This document shows positions 1 to 13,300 of a DNA stretch of 64,000 nt, one piece after another. The notes under the pieces were generated by a model. It did no database searches. It was not told the origin of the DNA and was given only the letters and a program-made list of their open reading frames with translations. Made by a program: the position numbers and the translations under genes. This DNA is from Calliopum simillimum (lineage: Eukaryota > Arthropoda > Insecta > Diptera > Lauxaniidae), in NCBI GenBank assembly GCA_951812925.1, contig OX638368.1, positions 151,142,492 to 151,206,491 on the forward strand, read 5' to 3'. Position 1 is the first letter of the stretch. Each line of letters begins with the position of its first letter.

Positions 1-237
1 AAAGCATAGTCCTCATGAATATTTATGCCCTTGAACAACAGTTTTTTCCTGCACTTCGCAGCATTTCTTAATGACGTCTAGCAATGCGCCTGCAAGATCT
101 TGTCGTGTCATTTATGAATTCATCACAAACGTTAATTCGCTCGCTGTCTGCCTACCTGTCTGACTGTTTGCCCATTTACGATCTTCACTTTTGTTCTTGT
201 AATTTTATTTACCTGCCTTTTGTTTTTCCCATTACAG
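1..237 (+). other. cv-c: End of an upstream cv-c intron
   Basis: Noncoding, with pyrimidine-rich sequence and acceptor attacag at its right end. No other feature is visible. Confidence 0.7.
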
Positions 238-1318
238 CTCTACTTCATCCTCGGCATGTGAAGAAGCATCTGGCGTATTGAGCTCTGGCAAATCGGGCAT
301 TTCGCTGGATTCTTCTGGTCTCGACAACGACAACAATGAGAGCGGCATTGGGACAGCAACTCCACCTAAGGATCTACCCTATTGGAAGAATTCGCATAAT
401 CATCACCATCATCATCACCATAATAATGACAACGAATCGGTAAGCAGCTTGGATGCTTTACGAAAAATTAAATTCCAAAAAGCCAGCTCAGTGGCCTCCT
501 CAGATGATCCTGATTTATTGGAAGTGCTCAGTCTATGTGATGAGCCTCAAGGCGATGAAGATGTTTGTACAGATGTAGATGGCATTGAAAATGATCATCA
601 TTCGCAACAACAAAAGCAGCAACAACAACAACAGCATGACAATGACGATAGCAATGATGCGCTCGGTGAAGAGGATGATGCCGATGAAGATGATGACGAA
701 GTTGATGAGGGTCATGATGAATTCGAATCGGTAACTTATTGCGATTGTGACTATACCGACGGTGATGGTAGCGGCAGCGGTAGTGCTGGCAACAATAGTC
801 GCGATGTCGGTGGCAATGGTTCTAGTAGTTCAGGTGGTCCCACAGGTATCGCCATTATTCCCGCCGAAACAAATAGTGTGGTCTTACGTCGTAAATTTAG
901 TGCTGCACCACCGATTATGGTACCACACGCTGCTGCACAGAAATGTCGTAGTCATTCGCTGGATACCTCATCGTTGCCGTCATCATATCAACAACATTAC
1001 CATCAGTTGCACCCTTTACATCAGCATTACCATCCACAGCATCATCCGTCACATTTGACGCGAAAGCTGCATCATCATTTGCACCCTGCTGTTGTCCGTT
1101 CGAAGGAACGCGTTCAATTGTCATTAGCTCTGAGGCAGGAGCCTTTCCAGTCACTGCTCTCGCCAACGCATTTTCATGAGTTACCTTCGCCCAGCAGCGC
1201 ATCGCTGCACAGCGGACATGAGAGCCTTGGCATACAGGAGTTGACAACCAAATCGAATTCGGCGCCATTGCTGCTAAAGCAAGAGAGGAAACGCGATGAT
1301 TTCGCTGCTCAGAATTTG
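238..1318 (+). CDS. cv-c: cv-c exon: low-complexity N-terminal region
   Basis: Acceptor attacag at 231-237 and donor GTGAGT at 1319. The first base completes a split codon and the exon ends on a full codon (Asn-Leu), giving 360 whole codons. The protein is largely disordered. It has a Ser/Gly-rich start, a run of seven His (401-421), a Gln tract broken by one Lys (about 606-641), an acidic Asp/Glu tract (about 668-727), a Gly/Ser run (about 765-835), and a second His-rich stretch (about 990-1090). Two basic-Ser motifs, RRKFSAAPP (near 887-910) and CRSHSLD (near 943-963), look like kinase or 14-3-3 docking sites; this is inference. No ATG in this frame precedes the exon, so translation must start in an upstream exon. 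Such regions evolve quickly, so the exon was placed by splice sites and frame. Confidence 0.85.
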
Positions 1319-4300
1319 GTGAGTTGGAAGTGATGTGATGTTGATGTTAATTTAAGCCAAGGTCGGTGCATTTACTAATTGCTTTTTTATTCTTTTACAG
1401 ACTTTGCGCTATTCACGATCACAAAGTGATCGCTACTTAGCTGGTAAGTGATGATTTATTAATAAAATTAATAAAATTATTTTTTTTTAATCTTGCTACA
1501 GACTGGGTTGTGTTGTGTATTTTGTCAGACAGAGTAAAATATTTCTTGGTTTAATTAGTAGATTTATCTTGGTGTATGCTAACACTCCACTGGGAGCTGT
1601 CAGCAAGAGAATAACTGACTCTTTGCTGTGGCATAGATCTTAAGCCATTCGCCAATTTTTCCAATTAAAGAGCTGTATTTCTTTAGGAATATATTTTATT
1701 TACTAAATATTAGTCAAAAACTGAAATTTAAAGCTATAGCTTTGGCAGAATAGCTAATAATGATATTCAAAATTGTTTTCGTAATTCTAAATTTATTTTT
1801 GTAATTTTAAGTGACTTTTACCTTATAAATAAGAAAATGGATTGAATACTGTATCGAGAATGTTAATGAAAAGTCTAATCTAATGGTTGATGTTAAATTA
1901 GAGATATTATTTTTTATATAACCGGAATCAAGATGAGAAATTTGGGATGTCACACGACTCACTACGAATATTCGCCATATCGTAATATACCTGATAAAGA
2001 CATATGCATTTTATGACATATTAACCCTGTTTTCATGAATCTCATTGACCCATTTTCCAAAAACTGGGCTATAATGAGTTAAAGTATCCTTTGTAACAAG
2101 CCTACGATCATAGACATTGCGAAATTTTTCCAACTTCTAAAACCTGACCTGATCGAAAAAACACAGATAGCATATTTGTGCTTAGGAGACCAAAATGCAC
2201 TTAAAACACTTTTCGAAACTTTTGAGGTATTCAAAAGCATCAAAATTGCTTTTTCAGTGGTATTTTGCACAAATTTGAATGCTAGCCAACTTTTGAGTGT
2301 CAGAATTCTAGCACGTGCTTGTTCAGTCATGTCGACGATCATGTTATTATCAGATAGCGACCATTGCACAATAGGTCAAAAAACACATTTTTCTGGGCAA
2401 AACCTATAACGTCCATATTATCATGGTGATCAATTGCAAATGTAGTCTTTTTTATGTTGACTCTAGACTAAAAGAACAATTCTGAAAAAAATCTTAACCC
2501 TTGTATTACCGGGACAAAAATGGTACGTAATAAATTTTCTAAATTAATAACACATACCAGCAAGGTTTTGTTTTCAAGTATTTCCGAAGTAACTCCATGC
2601 GTAAAATCCGACTTTGAGGTTAGAATTGACCCACCACTTCAGGATATGGAGATATTTGAGGTCAAACTCATGAAATTGGTTATTTTTTAAATCAAATGTG
2701 TCACGTAGTTCTATTCTGTTTCTTCAAAATGAGCTCTTAAAAGATGCCATACGATACTTTCATTAAAAGTTATGGAAGATTTAAGATAACATCTTGAAAT
2801 CCCATAAAACTTTGGATTTCATGATATCATCTTAAATCTGCAATAACATTTGAAGAAATTATTGTATTGCACTTTTTAAGAACTCGTTTTGAAGGTAAAA
2901 AGTGATACTCGGTAATGAATTATGCAAAAGAAAAAATGTTTTGTGCAGTCTAGAACTAACCTCAAAAGTAACAAAAGTACTAATCTTTCGAATATTAACC
3001 TCAAATATCTCTATTTTTCACAAAACCTAATGCAAAAATTATGCGCACTTTTACCCAAGTTACTTGGACTATTAGTATCCTCAGTATTTTAAAATAAAAA
3101 ATTTTAAAACAGCGGTCAACTTTCTACATATCATTAGCAATATTACCATCCTTTTTATTTTGGGTCCTTTAAGAGGAACAAACACAAAAAAGTATTTTAA
3201 AAGCTTTAGTACAGTCATTTGGTATTTTAACTTGAAAAGTTTTGCGGGATTTTTGCAAATGAGTTATTTTATAGATTTCGATGTGCTCTTTCAGAATTTT
3301 CACTTTGCTACCTCGAGTCGTGTTCGCTCGCGCCGCCATATTGGAAAAAATGGCGTCCAAAATCAGTTTTTTACAAATATCTTTTTAACGGTTACATTTA
3401 GAGAAAAATATTGTGGCGCAATATTGTAGCTTTTCTATAAAAACGATCTCTTAATTGTTTCCGTACGACTTATGACTCAGGGGATATCCTAATTCAAAAT
3501 TTGAAAAAAAAATAGTAAATTGTGCATGCCGCTTATGAGTAGGAACAGTGATGTGTTCAGCTTAAAATTACAATAACTCATGAACGGTGAGTCACACGTT
3601 GATTGAACATTCTACTATGCTCCATACTATGTTCAATTTTGAATGATTTTCAAGTCGCGATATCTCATGAAGGGTAAGTCTGACGAAAAAACACTTCGGA
3701 GAAACCCTTATAGGGAATCGAACGTTCTACAAAATGCATGAACAATTTTTTTTCTAGGACGAACCGTTTTGGAGATATTTTGTAAAAACGGTTTTTTCTA
3801 AATTTTAGTTTGTTGAAAAAATATCTCGTAAACTATAGGTCATGTAAAAAAAATAAAATGTAGCTTATAGTGAATGTAATTCCCTTTAAATAAATGTTTT
3901 TACTTTGAACGTGTGGCTCACCGTTCATGAGTTATTGTAAATTTAAGCTCAACACATCACTGCGTCTACTCATAAGCGGCATGCACAATTTACTATTTTT
4001 TTTTTTTCAAATTTTGAATTAGGATATCTCCTGAGTTATAAGTCGTATGGAAACAATTAACAGGTCATTTTTATAGAAAACTTTATAAATTTTATTTTAT
4101 ATTGCTCCACAATATTTTTCTCTAAATGTAACCGTTAAAGAGGTATTTGTAAAAAACTGATTTTGGACGCCATTTTTACAATATGGCGGCGCGAGCGAAC
4201 ACGACTCGAGGTAGCAAAGTTGAAATTCTGAAAGAGCACATCGAAATCTATAAAATAACTCATTTGCAAAAATCCCGCAAAACATTCCAGGTAACATCAT

Positions 4301-7300
4301 ATTATTCTCCCAAATGATTGTACTATTTACACAAAGCTCGAAATTAAAAAACCAACCGGAGTAACCGTTTGAAAGATATTTTTAAAAAAATTATTTTTCC
4401 GACCTTTGTCATTGAATTAATTTTTATGCGCATATGATTTCGCAATGGCCTTTGCACACTTTATTTTTCATGTATAAATAAAGACTATTCCGGTGAAACA
4501 ATTTACTTCGCACAACGGGAGATTTTTCGCTTTCTCCCTTGTGCTATAGGCCTATTTGGGGGTAAGTGCTCTATATTATAGTGGATAAGCTTCAATAGAT
4601 TCACGATAAACAATAAACTAGCCACACTTTTTTTAATTTAGTATGAAATAAATAAAAAAAAATTATATTGAATCCCGTCACCTTTGAGGTTATCTAATAC
4701 CTTTCAAAATGACCGATTTTTTTTTTGCCACGGTCTAGCCGTGACGCTTACTTTAGTTGATTTTTTGAAATAAATCAAATGTTTGATACACTTTTTTGAG
4801 GTTATGTCAAAATAATTTTCTAATTTGCATATTTTTCCTTAAAAGGCTGATGAATAAGCTTTACAAAGCCGTTTATTATTATTATTATTGTATACATATT
4901 TATTCACAAATTTCAGCCAAACCGTTCACTGTGGGGCCTTTGAATCATGTTTATTCTGTAATTTTAGATTTCTAAATACTTTCAAATTAAATCTCTTTTT
5001 TGTATATCCTGTGTTGTTCTGAAATCTTTGAAACTTGAAAAGTGTCACGTTCATTTTGTCCAATTTCGCCAAATTTTTGTCCAGTTCATAATACTTTTGT
5101 GACGCAAAATAAGCATTCAGAAAATGAAAAAAACAATTATTTGATAAATCCCCAAAATTACCTCATGATAATTTAAATTTTTTTTTTTAAATTGAATAAC
5201 ACTTCGCCTGTCCACATTGTGGTAGTCAGCTCGTCGATTTGTTCTTTCAATGCAAATACAAACATTTCTGTCAACACTTCAATCCAATTCAATACAACGT
5301 TAAATCCACACAAAAAACGTTGCTGTCAAACTGTCAGCACTTGATGATGGTGATGATGCTGATGACGTATTCTCGAAAACTGGCTTACCAACCAAATGGA
5401 CTAATAAACAAAATCAAGCAAATTAACTGCTGCTGTTCATTTTATTCTCTTCAGTTGTTGCTAACTCAATTTCACAGCAAAGAGGGAAGAAAAAATTGCC
5501 CATTTGTTTATCCTTTTATCTGCGCTTTCATCTTTGACAAAACAGAAAGTGAAGAAAGAAATAAACCCTTGAGTATTGATGACGTCAGCACCATTAAGTG
5601 TAAGGGTCGTCGTGTGTGTGATGATGATGATGACATTAAATGAAGCGAACAAGTGGTCCTTAACTCAAGCGAAATGCTTCAAGTGAAGGCAAAATTTGTC
5701 ATTTTATTGAGGCCGGTAATATAATGTTTGCAGGATATTCTCGGATATTAAATGTTGAGTACCACTTTTTAGCACTCTCCTTTAATTTCATAGTTAAGTA
5801 CAATACACAAGAATAAGCTGCGTGTGTGAAAGTCATTTAGTATTTAAATAATTTTGAAAACTAAAGTGCTACTTTTGATATTTATAAGGCAACTACATAG
5901 CTGCGTTGATAAAAAAATTTCTGGACAGAAATTGGACGAAGATGTAAAGATGTATTTAGGTTTTTTTTTTTTTTTTTGCATCCACTATTTTTTGCTTGGT
6001 CTTTAGTAGATACGATGTGCATTCATGCTTCAAGTTTAATAAGTGCTACAGTTGCAGAATTATAAGATTTTTAGAATTTTTTTTGTATAAGGAAACAAAC
6101 CCCCTATTTGATCCCCCCCTATTTTTAATATGGGTCTTGGTAGATATCATATACATCCATGCATAAAGGTTGGAATTGATATCTGTCCAAATGCGAAAAT
6201 ATAGCGATTAAAGTGTTTTTTTTTTACAATATGTATTTTTGGATATGGGGTACAATGCACCATCATTCAATCTCCCAATTTTTACTATATTAACCTGGCG
6301 GAAACTTAGGCGTAAATATAGTGAAAATATGTTTTCGATATATCTAGTGGTTTAGGAGGAATGCGATGACAAAAAATACTATTTTGTGTTTGTTCGGAAG
6401 GGAAGTACAATACCCCCTTGTCTGATCCCCTTACATAATTTTTCGTTAAAACCAATCGGAGCATTAAAAAAATACATGGTGGTTTAGGCATAAAGTAATG
6501 ACCAACATCCGCACCACCGATTTTACATAGTAAGAATTTATGACGTTGTTTTTGGACGATTTTATGTCAGAGAACTTTGTGGGGACGTATTCCCTGTTTC
6601 TTCTTATAACTTCTAAGTTGACCAAAGTGACTGAAATTTCATCTTATTTTGTTTTACTTCTTCGTATTTTTTTGTTTTGCTTAACGTTTCTACGCCGCTT
6701 GCCTGCAAACTCCAAATGTCACTTCGAGAATTGATAAAAATGTGTGGCCACTACGTTTAAATCCGATTAATATTCAGTGCAAAAACGCAACATTAACAGA
6801 TCTACATCGTGCTTAAAAATTAAGCACGAAAATTTATCTGTGTTAAATTAAGCACTTTTGTTGTTGCTTTTTCATACTTTCCTCAGAAATTGCTTATACA
6901 AGCACTGAAAATTGTCGTCTAAAACACAGCTATTATAAAAATAGAACGTATCTAAACTGCTTTTCAATGTAAACTCTCTCGAATCAGGAAACAAATTGTT
7001 TGAAATGCTCATTCTAGTAGTTGCTGATGCCAAGAACAGCAAACAGAAGTGGATAAGTACATTTTTAATCAACTTGAATTAGCTGAACTTCGAATCATGC
7101 CGCATCTTTAGAATGGCTAACCTCCCACTGGGAATACATCCACAATGACATCAAAAATAGGTTTTTTAACTCGACATCAAAGAAAATCGTCAGCATTTGT
7201 TTCACATTTTGATCGACAGATGAAATACCTGACGATGACGATACGGACGATTTGAGTATCAAAGATGAGCACTGTAAAAAAAGATCTCCAATAATATAAT

Positions 7301-10300
7301 CCACATAATCTTTATCATTAGAATTAAAAATTTTTAAACAAATTTCACTTTTCTTAACACTTAATTCATCGTAAAAAAATTCAATTTGCATTTATATTTA
7401 GTATTTTACGTTTTCTACAAAATTCAGTTAGAGAATTCAAGATTTTTCATGTAATTTACGTAACGTAATGTTATTTACGTAAACGAAAATGTAAATTACG
7501 TTAATGAGTTTTCTACACACCAACTCAGGTTGAGAAACTATTCACGGGTGTTGATGATTATCGTAGCTTCTGGACAAACAAGTTAAGTTTTTCAGATACT
7601 CTGTTAAGGAACACATTTGTTGGTACCCTTAACGGCGTTGAGAGTGCTTAATCTAATGCTTCTATAGTTATTGCACTAGCTAAAGTCGCTTTGTTTTTTT
7701 GTGTCCCACGACAATGTTGCGGCAATTGTTCTTCAGTTCAGATTTGCTGGAACAGTGGATGTAGAATATTGCCTGATCTTAACAGTAACTCCTTTCTTAG
7801 CTCAGTTCTAGTTTGAGTTCTTTAAGACATGTTTCTGTCAACGGCAGCTCTGTATGTATTTCAATAAAACTTATTCTTGAAATTATACAAAAATCCTTTT
7901 ATACTTTTGTGGTTCTGTGAACAAACAAAATAATTTTTATTGATGGTGTTTTTTCTAAGTCCGTTTCAAAAAAAAAAAAAAAAACACTTTTTAAGGTAGG
8001 TACTCTTTAAAGATTATATTAGATGGATTATCACGGGCTATAGCAATTTATGTTTGGTTTTATTGCCTTCGAAATAGACGCACTAAGTAAATAAATTTCA
8101 TATTACGATAGTAAAGTACGGCCATTGAAATTACTACACTATAGAAACTGATCTAATTTTTAATAAGGAAGCGAAAATTGCTCCTGTCCGCAGTGTCCCG
8201 ACTCTCACATAATGAAGAACAAGTAAACTAATTGACATGCTGCTACACCATACAACAAAAAAAACACAAAAAGAAATACTCATAGTCAAAGTAAAACTGA
8301 GCGGACAAAAAAGAGACTTAAATACTTTTTCATAAAAGAAATACACTCGCAAGTATGCACGTCAGAACGGAAACATTGCTGAACATGAAAACTCGTCGTG
8401 TTTATTTCGCATATAATCAATAGAGAAATCAACAACAAAATCGTAGCAACAGCAACAACATCATCATCGACAAGGAGCAACACCAGTAGTGGCAACATTA
8501 AGCAGTACGGTGTATGATGTACCAGCAGCAAGCCATAAACGAGCATTAACAACATTTTGCACATACACACACACACAAACACACAGATGATTTATGCACT
8601 GCGAAAAATATTTATAGTCTCAATGTCAATATGTATTACGATTACACTTGTGATGTTGCTTTGATGTGATTAATATTTCTTTATGTTTGATATTTTAGCG
8701 TAAATGCTCTCTAATAGTCAATGAATTTTCTTTTTTATGAAAACATAAAAATCACAATAAAATTAATAGAATAGAGTATATGAGCATATACTTTCAGTGT
8801 GTTCTTAAGACTCTAGTACTTACGGAAATTAACTTTTTTCTTCTATTCCAAAAAAATTGTCCGCATTAATGGACATTATATAAGATAATGTATTAAAGAA
8901 CCATAACTTTTGTCGCGAATTTTAATGCTTACTGATTGATTTTTGATTTTGATGAGTTTCGGATAAGGGGTTGTCTATAAAAAATGTCTGCAGTCGAATG
9001 TAGTGAGAGTTTCATAAAATCGCGCAAAAGTGGAAAAAATGGAGGATGTTATTGCCTTTTCGAATTTAAATGTTTATTTTATTAACAACACTGGTTTACA
9101 AATATTAAAAAATTTACCAGTAATGACACTATTTTTTTCGATGCACTTTGGCACCCCAAGCTCGAAAATCATAAAAATAATTTTATGGATAGGTTTTCGA
9201 AATATGAATTTATGAAGTTTTTTGCGTTTTTTTTTTTCGAAGATCCCTTCAAATATTAAGCCCTATCTCAAGTCTTATTTGATTGCATAAAACGTAGAAC
9301 TTAAGATAACAAAATTTTAAATTATCACCTTTTACAATCTTTTCAAAACGGATTATTGGTTTAAATGAAATGGGTCAAAGTATATGTTTAACTTTTATGG
9401 CCAAAACAAAAATCGAAAATTTACTCAATTAATACGAAGAAATAGAATAGAAGTTAATTAAAATTTTTACTTATTTGGAGCACATACACCGCATCTCTGT
9501 TAAGATAATAAGGCATACATGGAGAGAATATATGAATAAACACCAGAATTACGATCAATTAAGTGAAGCCAACAAAAATTCATATTTTACTCTATTTCTA
9601 TATTTTTCTCTTGCATGGGTCTAAAAAATTTTAAAAATTTTTTAGTGAATCGCTCGATTCATATATTAGCAAAAAAACTTTAAATTATTCGCTCGCGTAG
9701 GTGCAAATAAAAAAACGTGTATTGAAGCAATGTTCGAATGGTATATTATAGACTGATCCACGGCTAAAGGCCGCCGCGAAGCAGTTATTGAATTTTTGGG
9801 AGTTTTAAGTCCTGAGCTTGGCTGTTGTCAATGACAAAATAATGCATTAGGATATATCGTTATGTTGGTTATGTCCGTTTTTTTCTGAGGATTCTGTCCG
9901 AAAGGCTTTCGTAAATGAGGATTAAGTCCGAAGTTGGGATTTTCCGGGAAAGATTGCTGAAAAAATAAAGCAAGCCTTTAAAAATTTGTTTGGGATTTTC
10001 CGGGAAAATTTTAGGTTTTCCGGAAAAAACTTCATTCAAGATCAGCTCGAAACTAGCTAAAAATTTCTGCGCCAAAAGATTTCACCGACTACTCTTTCCG
10101 CGCATTCGTCTGGCTGAAAAAATAAAGTTAGCCATAAAAAAAGCTTTTCTGTTTCAGTTTGAAGAAAAAATATAAATTTTTAGAAAAAGTATTAACACCA
10201 CCTCCTTAGTGCAATATTTCTTTATAAAACTGCATCATTAGATTTTTTAAATTAAGTGGTCGCTTTTTTTCGCCAAAATTTTGTTTTTTCTAAAAATAGA

Positions 10301-13300
10301 TTTCAGATTCGTTACAAGCATCATCAAAAACTTCTACATAACGACTTTATTGGCATCAAAAATCCCTAATTACCGATTTTCAAAATTTTAGCCAGCTTTT
10401 TCGAAGCATTTTTTTACCTTTTTACAAGAAGCTTTTACTTCAATTTTGAAGGAATCATACATAGATCTTTTTGCTCCTGGAGCATCTCTAGAACGTTTTG
10501 CATATTAACTTTTTTCTCTCTGTTTCAGGAAGTTTAGCTTTTTAGTCGTATCTTCAATTGAGCTGTGGGTTTATAAAGTATTTACTGAAAACTGCCATTA
10601 ATAATACTTAGTACTTTTGGAGAGTGTTTACTGTACAAGATTAGTTATACATACATATATTGTTTTAGTTAAATGTTGCTCATACGTCGGAAGACTAATA
10701 ACGATGTAAGACAGTATGTGCTTGAACCTCAGCTGCGATATCATTTATTGCTATATAAAATTTTTAAAAATTTTTGAGTGTGGGCTATACTTATAAACTC
10801 AAATTTTATGCTAACAATTTAACACTAAATTATTTCAGCTGGTCCCAAAATATTTTATATACGACTTTAATTTATGTAGGAGTTATTTATATTCCATTCA
10901 ACTTTTTTCCTGTAGCCTAATTATTTATAGATATGCGCATAAGCCTATTTTAATGCACACAAATAACCCTGCATCTTTGATCCTATTGAATGAAAACATA
11001 TAATTCCCTTATACTAATATTTTACATATAGTCTACAATAAATGACATTTATAATACTTTTATGCTTGAATAAATGGTGCTTTGCCTTTATTCGCTATAA
11101 AATTCCGATTTCTAAGTTGTACACCCAATAAAAGATTGAGTTGACTCAAAACTTTTTCTTTAAAAACAAGAGTTTAAAGTTTTTTTGACCCCTATATCAA
11201 AAGTTTAAGAAAACTTAAAAAAAAACTCAACAATTAAGTGAAAAAAAAACTTTTTGCAAGAACTTTTACGTTTAAAACTTTTTTTAAGTTTTATGACTTT
11301 TATTTTTAAAAGCTTTTTCAAAGTTGAAAAAATTTTCCAAAAACTTTTATTTTAAATTTTTTCCTTTATTTTTTTTTAACTTTTTCAGATAGAACTTTTT
11401 ATAAAATTTTATTTGTAAAACTGTTTTGAACAGAAACATAAAAGTTCCAAGGTCTACTTTGTAGAATCACATTAAGTTGTTGTACTTTTTTAATAAACAA
11501 CTTTTCAGGTAAAAATATGTAGCATTTCAGACCACTGTGCGTCGTTTAAATTATAATGAAGTATAGCACACTTGTTTGAGTGGATCAAACATGTGTTGAT
11601 GTATGTACTTATATTTGTGTGTATATGTGAGGGAAGTTCTTTACATGCGCTTCAACAAGGACACTTGGGGGAATATTACGGACAAAAAAGTTTAAAATTT
11701 AAAGGTATAAATAAATTTGTATAATTTTATGGCTTTTAATGGATTTAATAAAGATCTAAGAAATATCTATAAATTCCATATTCATAATATTCCTCTCAAA
11801 TTCCAACATTTATTTGTATAATCAAATAAAAGCTACCTATGTATCCTCTTAATACTTCGAGTGTAAATAAACTATTTATATTTTATTAAAAAACAATTGA
11901 TGGATACGTTTTTTGTATGGATCTTATGATATTGCCCACTCTATTTCGAAAAAAACATTTGAGTTACTTAGCTGAAGGGTCATCATCATCAGCATCAGCA
12001 TCATCAACGACAATATGCTATAATAAATAGACTGATTCCTTTTGTTAAAATTATGATTTTAAATTTTATCAAAAAGATTAAATCTTGTTATTTATGAGTT
12101 TACAACCACTATTTCGAAATTTTTGGAGTTGTTCAGCATTTTCAAAGGATTTTAGATCATTTCAATATTTTTGTCTTTTTCAGGATTTTTCAGTATACAT
12201 GGGAGTTTTCGAAGATTTTCCAAAGCATTTATAAGTATAACTGGGTTTATTGAATCAACATTTCTAAAGAATTTCGCAAATTTTCAAATATTTCCAAGTT
12301 TTTGGAGCTTTTCAGCATTTTTCAGGTTTTTAAAAAAGTGAACCTTTTCCTATAAAACTTTTTTTCATCTGCACTTAATTGCTTTTTTCCTACGGAAAGG
12401 TGAATAAAAACCAAATGTTTTCCAACAGATCTGCTTTCCACTAAATGCTTGTAAGAGTCACGAGAATTTTTATCTATAAAGTCAAGTGACAATTTTTTAA
12501 CATTATTTTGTGCTTTGATTTACACCTAGGTGACCAAAAACAAAAATTTCACAGTGGAAGAATATACATAACTTAAATTGCTTATGAAAAATAAGGTATA
12601 CAAAAAAAACAATATTTTCCATATAAATCATAAGAAAATTGACGAAATGACGGCTATTTTTTGAAATATCTTAAAAATTTATTTTCTTCAAAAAAATTTT
12701 TTTTTTCATAAATGTTTTTTTTTTGACCGAAATGTGGATGAAAAACTGTCGTTTTTCAAATTGTCACATGACTTTTTAGAAAAAAAAATTCCCGTAGCTC
12801 TCTCAAGCAACTAGCGCAAACTAAATCTTTTGCAGAACGTTTGTCTTTGATCCACCTTTCTGTAAAAAAAATTTAAAAAAAAAATCATTATTTTCAGAAA
12901 ATCAGCTTTTAAGATATATCAAAAACTGGCCACCATTTTGTAAAAAAATTGATTTTTGACAAAAAGGCGGGCCTTTGAAAAAAAATTGCATAAATTTTTT
13001 CAAAAGTTCCATGCTCATAACTTTTTTGGCAAAAATAATAATGAGAGGTCTATACAATAAGCACTTAGAAAAGCTTGGTCAATTATCAAAACAGATGCGA
13101 CAATCTTCAATGGACATTTTTGTCTACATATGTTTTGATTGGTAGTTCTTGACCATGGATTTATATTGAAGATTTAAACGTTTTTGGTAATTTCGTTGTT
13201 ACTGAATACAAGCTTTTATTAAATGCAACTAAGTAGATTGCACTATCATATCCTTCGTATGCTATTCAATTTAGATATATAAATTTAAGACTCAGAAAGA

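Noticed and set aside
533..715. Leu/Ile-rich minus-strand frame
   Set aside because: It results from reading the CAA and GAT repeats of the exon backwards.
915..1268. 117-codon minus-strand frame within the first cv-c exon
   Set aside because: It is antisense to a supported exon with skewed codon composition; it has no domain.
3169..4300. Peptides at 3160-3429 and 4097-4300 sharing NGVQNQFFTN
   Set aside because: These are mirror readings of the 3240-4283 foldback arms and not coding.
5239..5643. 134-codon frame at 5239
   Set aside because: Composition is AT-driven and ends in a GAT repeat; no motif and no fitting splice sites.
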